A stretch of DNA of 64,000 nt, taken from NCBI GenBank assembly GCA_016235245.1, contig JACRLO010000012.1:56125-120124 (forward strand), written 5' to 3'. The position numbers and the translations under genes are program-made. The notes beneath the pieces were generated by a model. The model did no database searches and was not told where the DNA came from. It was given only the letters and a program-made list of their open reading frames with translations. The DNA is from Nitrospirota bacterium (GTDB lineage Bacteria > Nitrospirota > Thermodesulfovibrionia > Thermodesulfovibrionales > UBA6898). Below, piece by piece: positions 63,213-64,000 of the stretch (positions are counted from its first letter, which is position 1; every line of letters begins with the position of its first letter).

Positions 63213-64000
63213 TTTCCGAGCCTCTTCTTTTTAAAGAGCGACATGATGCCGCCCGGAACAAAGATAAGGGCTGCCACAAAGATGATAAATCTGCCCACAG
63301 GAGCCCACCCCATGCCTACATACGTGGAAGTCAGAGATTCAAATACACCGAGTATGAGACCGCCGACAATCGCACCGACGGTAGAGCCAAGGCCGCCGAG
63401 GATTGTGATAACAAAGGCTATGAGTGTAAACTGGCCCCCCAGATCGGGATAGAGATAGTAGATAGGTATAAAGAGGCAGCCAGCTGAGCCGACAAGTGCG
63501 GAACCAAGACCAAAGGTAAAAACCCGCATTCTTTCGACATTGACACCCATAAGCAGGGCCGCTTCTTTATCCTGCGCTGTCGCCCGGATCGATTTGCCCA
63601 TATCGGTCTTTGCTAAAAAAAACCAGAGGCATCCAGTAATGATAAGGGCAACGCAGAACGAGACAGACCAGGCCATCGACAGCGAAAGCTCGATAGGCGA
63701 TGCCTTCCATATGTCCGAGAGATACCAGGCCTTTGTCGCATATTCAACAGGTGTAGTTTTGTAATCGGAAGAAAATATGATCGTGGCGATGTTGGCAAGC
63801 ACCATGCCGATGCCTACCGTAAGAATGACCTGGTTTTCGGGTATGATCGCCTCAACCTTCAAAACCGGATTTATGAGATACTTCTGAATAAGTACACCAA
63901 GAACAAAGAGAACCGGCGCAGCTATTAAAATTGAAAGATACGGATCGATATGGAATGATGAAAAAAGCACGTACGCTATATACATGCCGACCATCATCAA
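63209..64000 (-). CDS. livH: Branched-chain amino-acid ABC permease LivH (5' part beyond the window)
   Basis: A LivH permease: GKSIRATAQDKEAALLMGVNVERM is the coupling loop, LGGLGSTVGAIVGGLILG and YVGMGWAPVGRFIIFVAALIFVPGG the C-terminal core. The visible N-terminus MMMVGMYIAYVLFSS corresponds to the region after the N-terminal FAHG-type motif, so the gene is cut by the window end. Confidence 0.93.
   Translation of the reverse strand: MMMVGMYIAYVLFSSFHIDPYLSILIAAPVLFVLGVLIQKYLINPVLKVEAIIPENQVILTVGIGMVLANIATIIFSSDYKTTPVEYATKAWYLSDIWKASPIELSLSMAWSVSFCVALIITGCLWFFLAKTDMGKSIRATAQDKEAALLMGVNVERMRVFTFGLGSALVGSAGCLFIPIYYLYPDLGGQFTLIAFVITILGGLGSTVGAIVGGLILGVFESLTSTYVGMGWAPVGRFIIFVAALIFVPGGIMSLFKKKRLGK

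Overview
The window looks like the chromosome of an anaerobic Gram-negative bacterium with a dissimilatory sulfur metabolism, plausibly a Nitrospirota (Thermodesulfovibrionia-like) or Desulfobacterota genome. The grounds are a DsrMKJOP membrane complex with DsrC and DsrN, an anaerobic (cobalt-early) cobalamin pathway, Lnt and lipoprotein machinery, and MurNAc recycling. This assignment is inference: no 16S rRNA gene or dsrAB lies in the window.

Layout. (1) 1-15.1 kb, + strand: a tightly overlapping cobalamin operon (cobQ end, cbiB, cobD, cbiA, cbiX-cbiC, the cobalt importer cbiM-N-Q-O, cobO-cbiD, cbiE-cbiT, cbiL, cbiF, cbiG-cbiH) ending in a BPL_N-like protein. No CbiJ/CobK reductase is visible. 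(2) 15.1-26.0 kb, - strand: a sulfur block, in transcription order a membrane protein, dsrN, a helical protein, a zinc-ribbon protein, dsrC, an RsbRD-like protein, dsrM (split by a stop codon), dsrKJOP, a ferredoxin, DsrH/E/F-like proteins and tusA. (3) 26.2-29.0 kb: tRNA-Phe, lnt and prfB with a programmed frameshift. (4) 29.0-44.3 kb: an origin-like block (AT-rich dnaA upstream region, dnaA, dnaN, gyrB, lipoprotein, gyrA, rsmG, divIVA) followed by mixed genes including serS, a CsgG-like protein and a methyltransferase. (5) 44.5-53.1 kb: FKBP, an ATP-cone/Mrr-like nuclease, cysK, a peptidoglycan-recycling pair (MurU-AmgK fusion and NamZ), then parB, parA and two perfect parS sites. (6) 53.1-64 kb: a DUF401 permease, recN, ferredoxin, HD-GYP, truA, small regulators and a branched-chain amino-acid ABC transporter (livF, a damaged livG, livM, livH cut by the window edge).

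How they fit together. The cobalamin operon imports cobalt, builds the corrin ring oxygen-independently and adenosylates it. The Dsr block passes electrons from the quinone pool to the DsrC cycle, and DsrN should amidate the sirohaem of a DsrAB encoded elsewhere. The DsrH/E/F-like and TusA proteins could carry persulfide sulfur to or from DsrC.

The most striking unexplained feature is a set of degenerate heptanucleotide tandem repeats and REP-like inverted repeats sitting in frame inside coding sequences, mostly in the cobalamin operon and dsrN. Three genes carry lesions worth checking: an amber codon in dsrM, a missing segment plus frameshift in livG, and a CobO-CbiD fusion lacking the ends of both partners.
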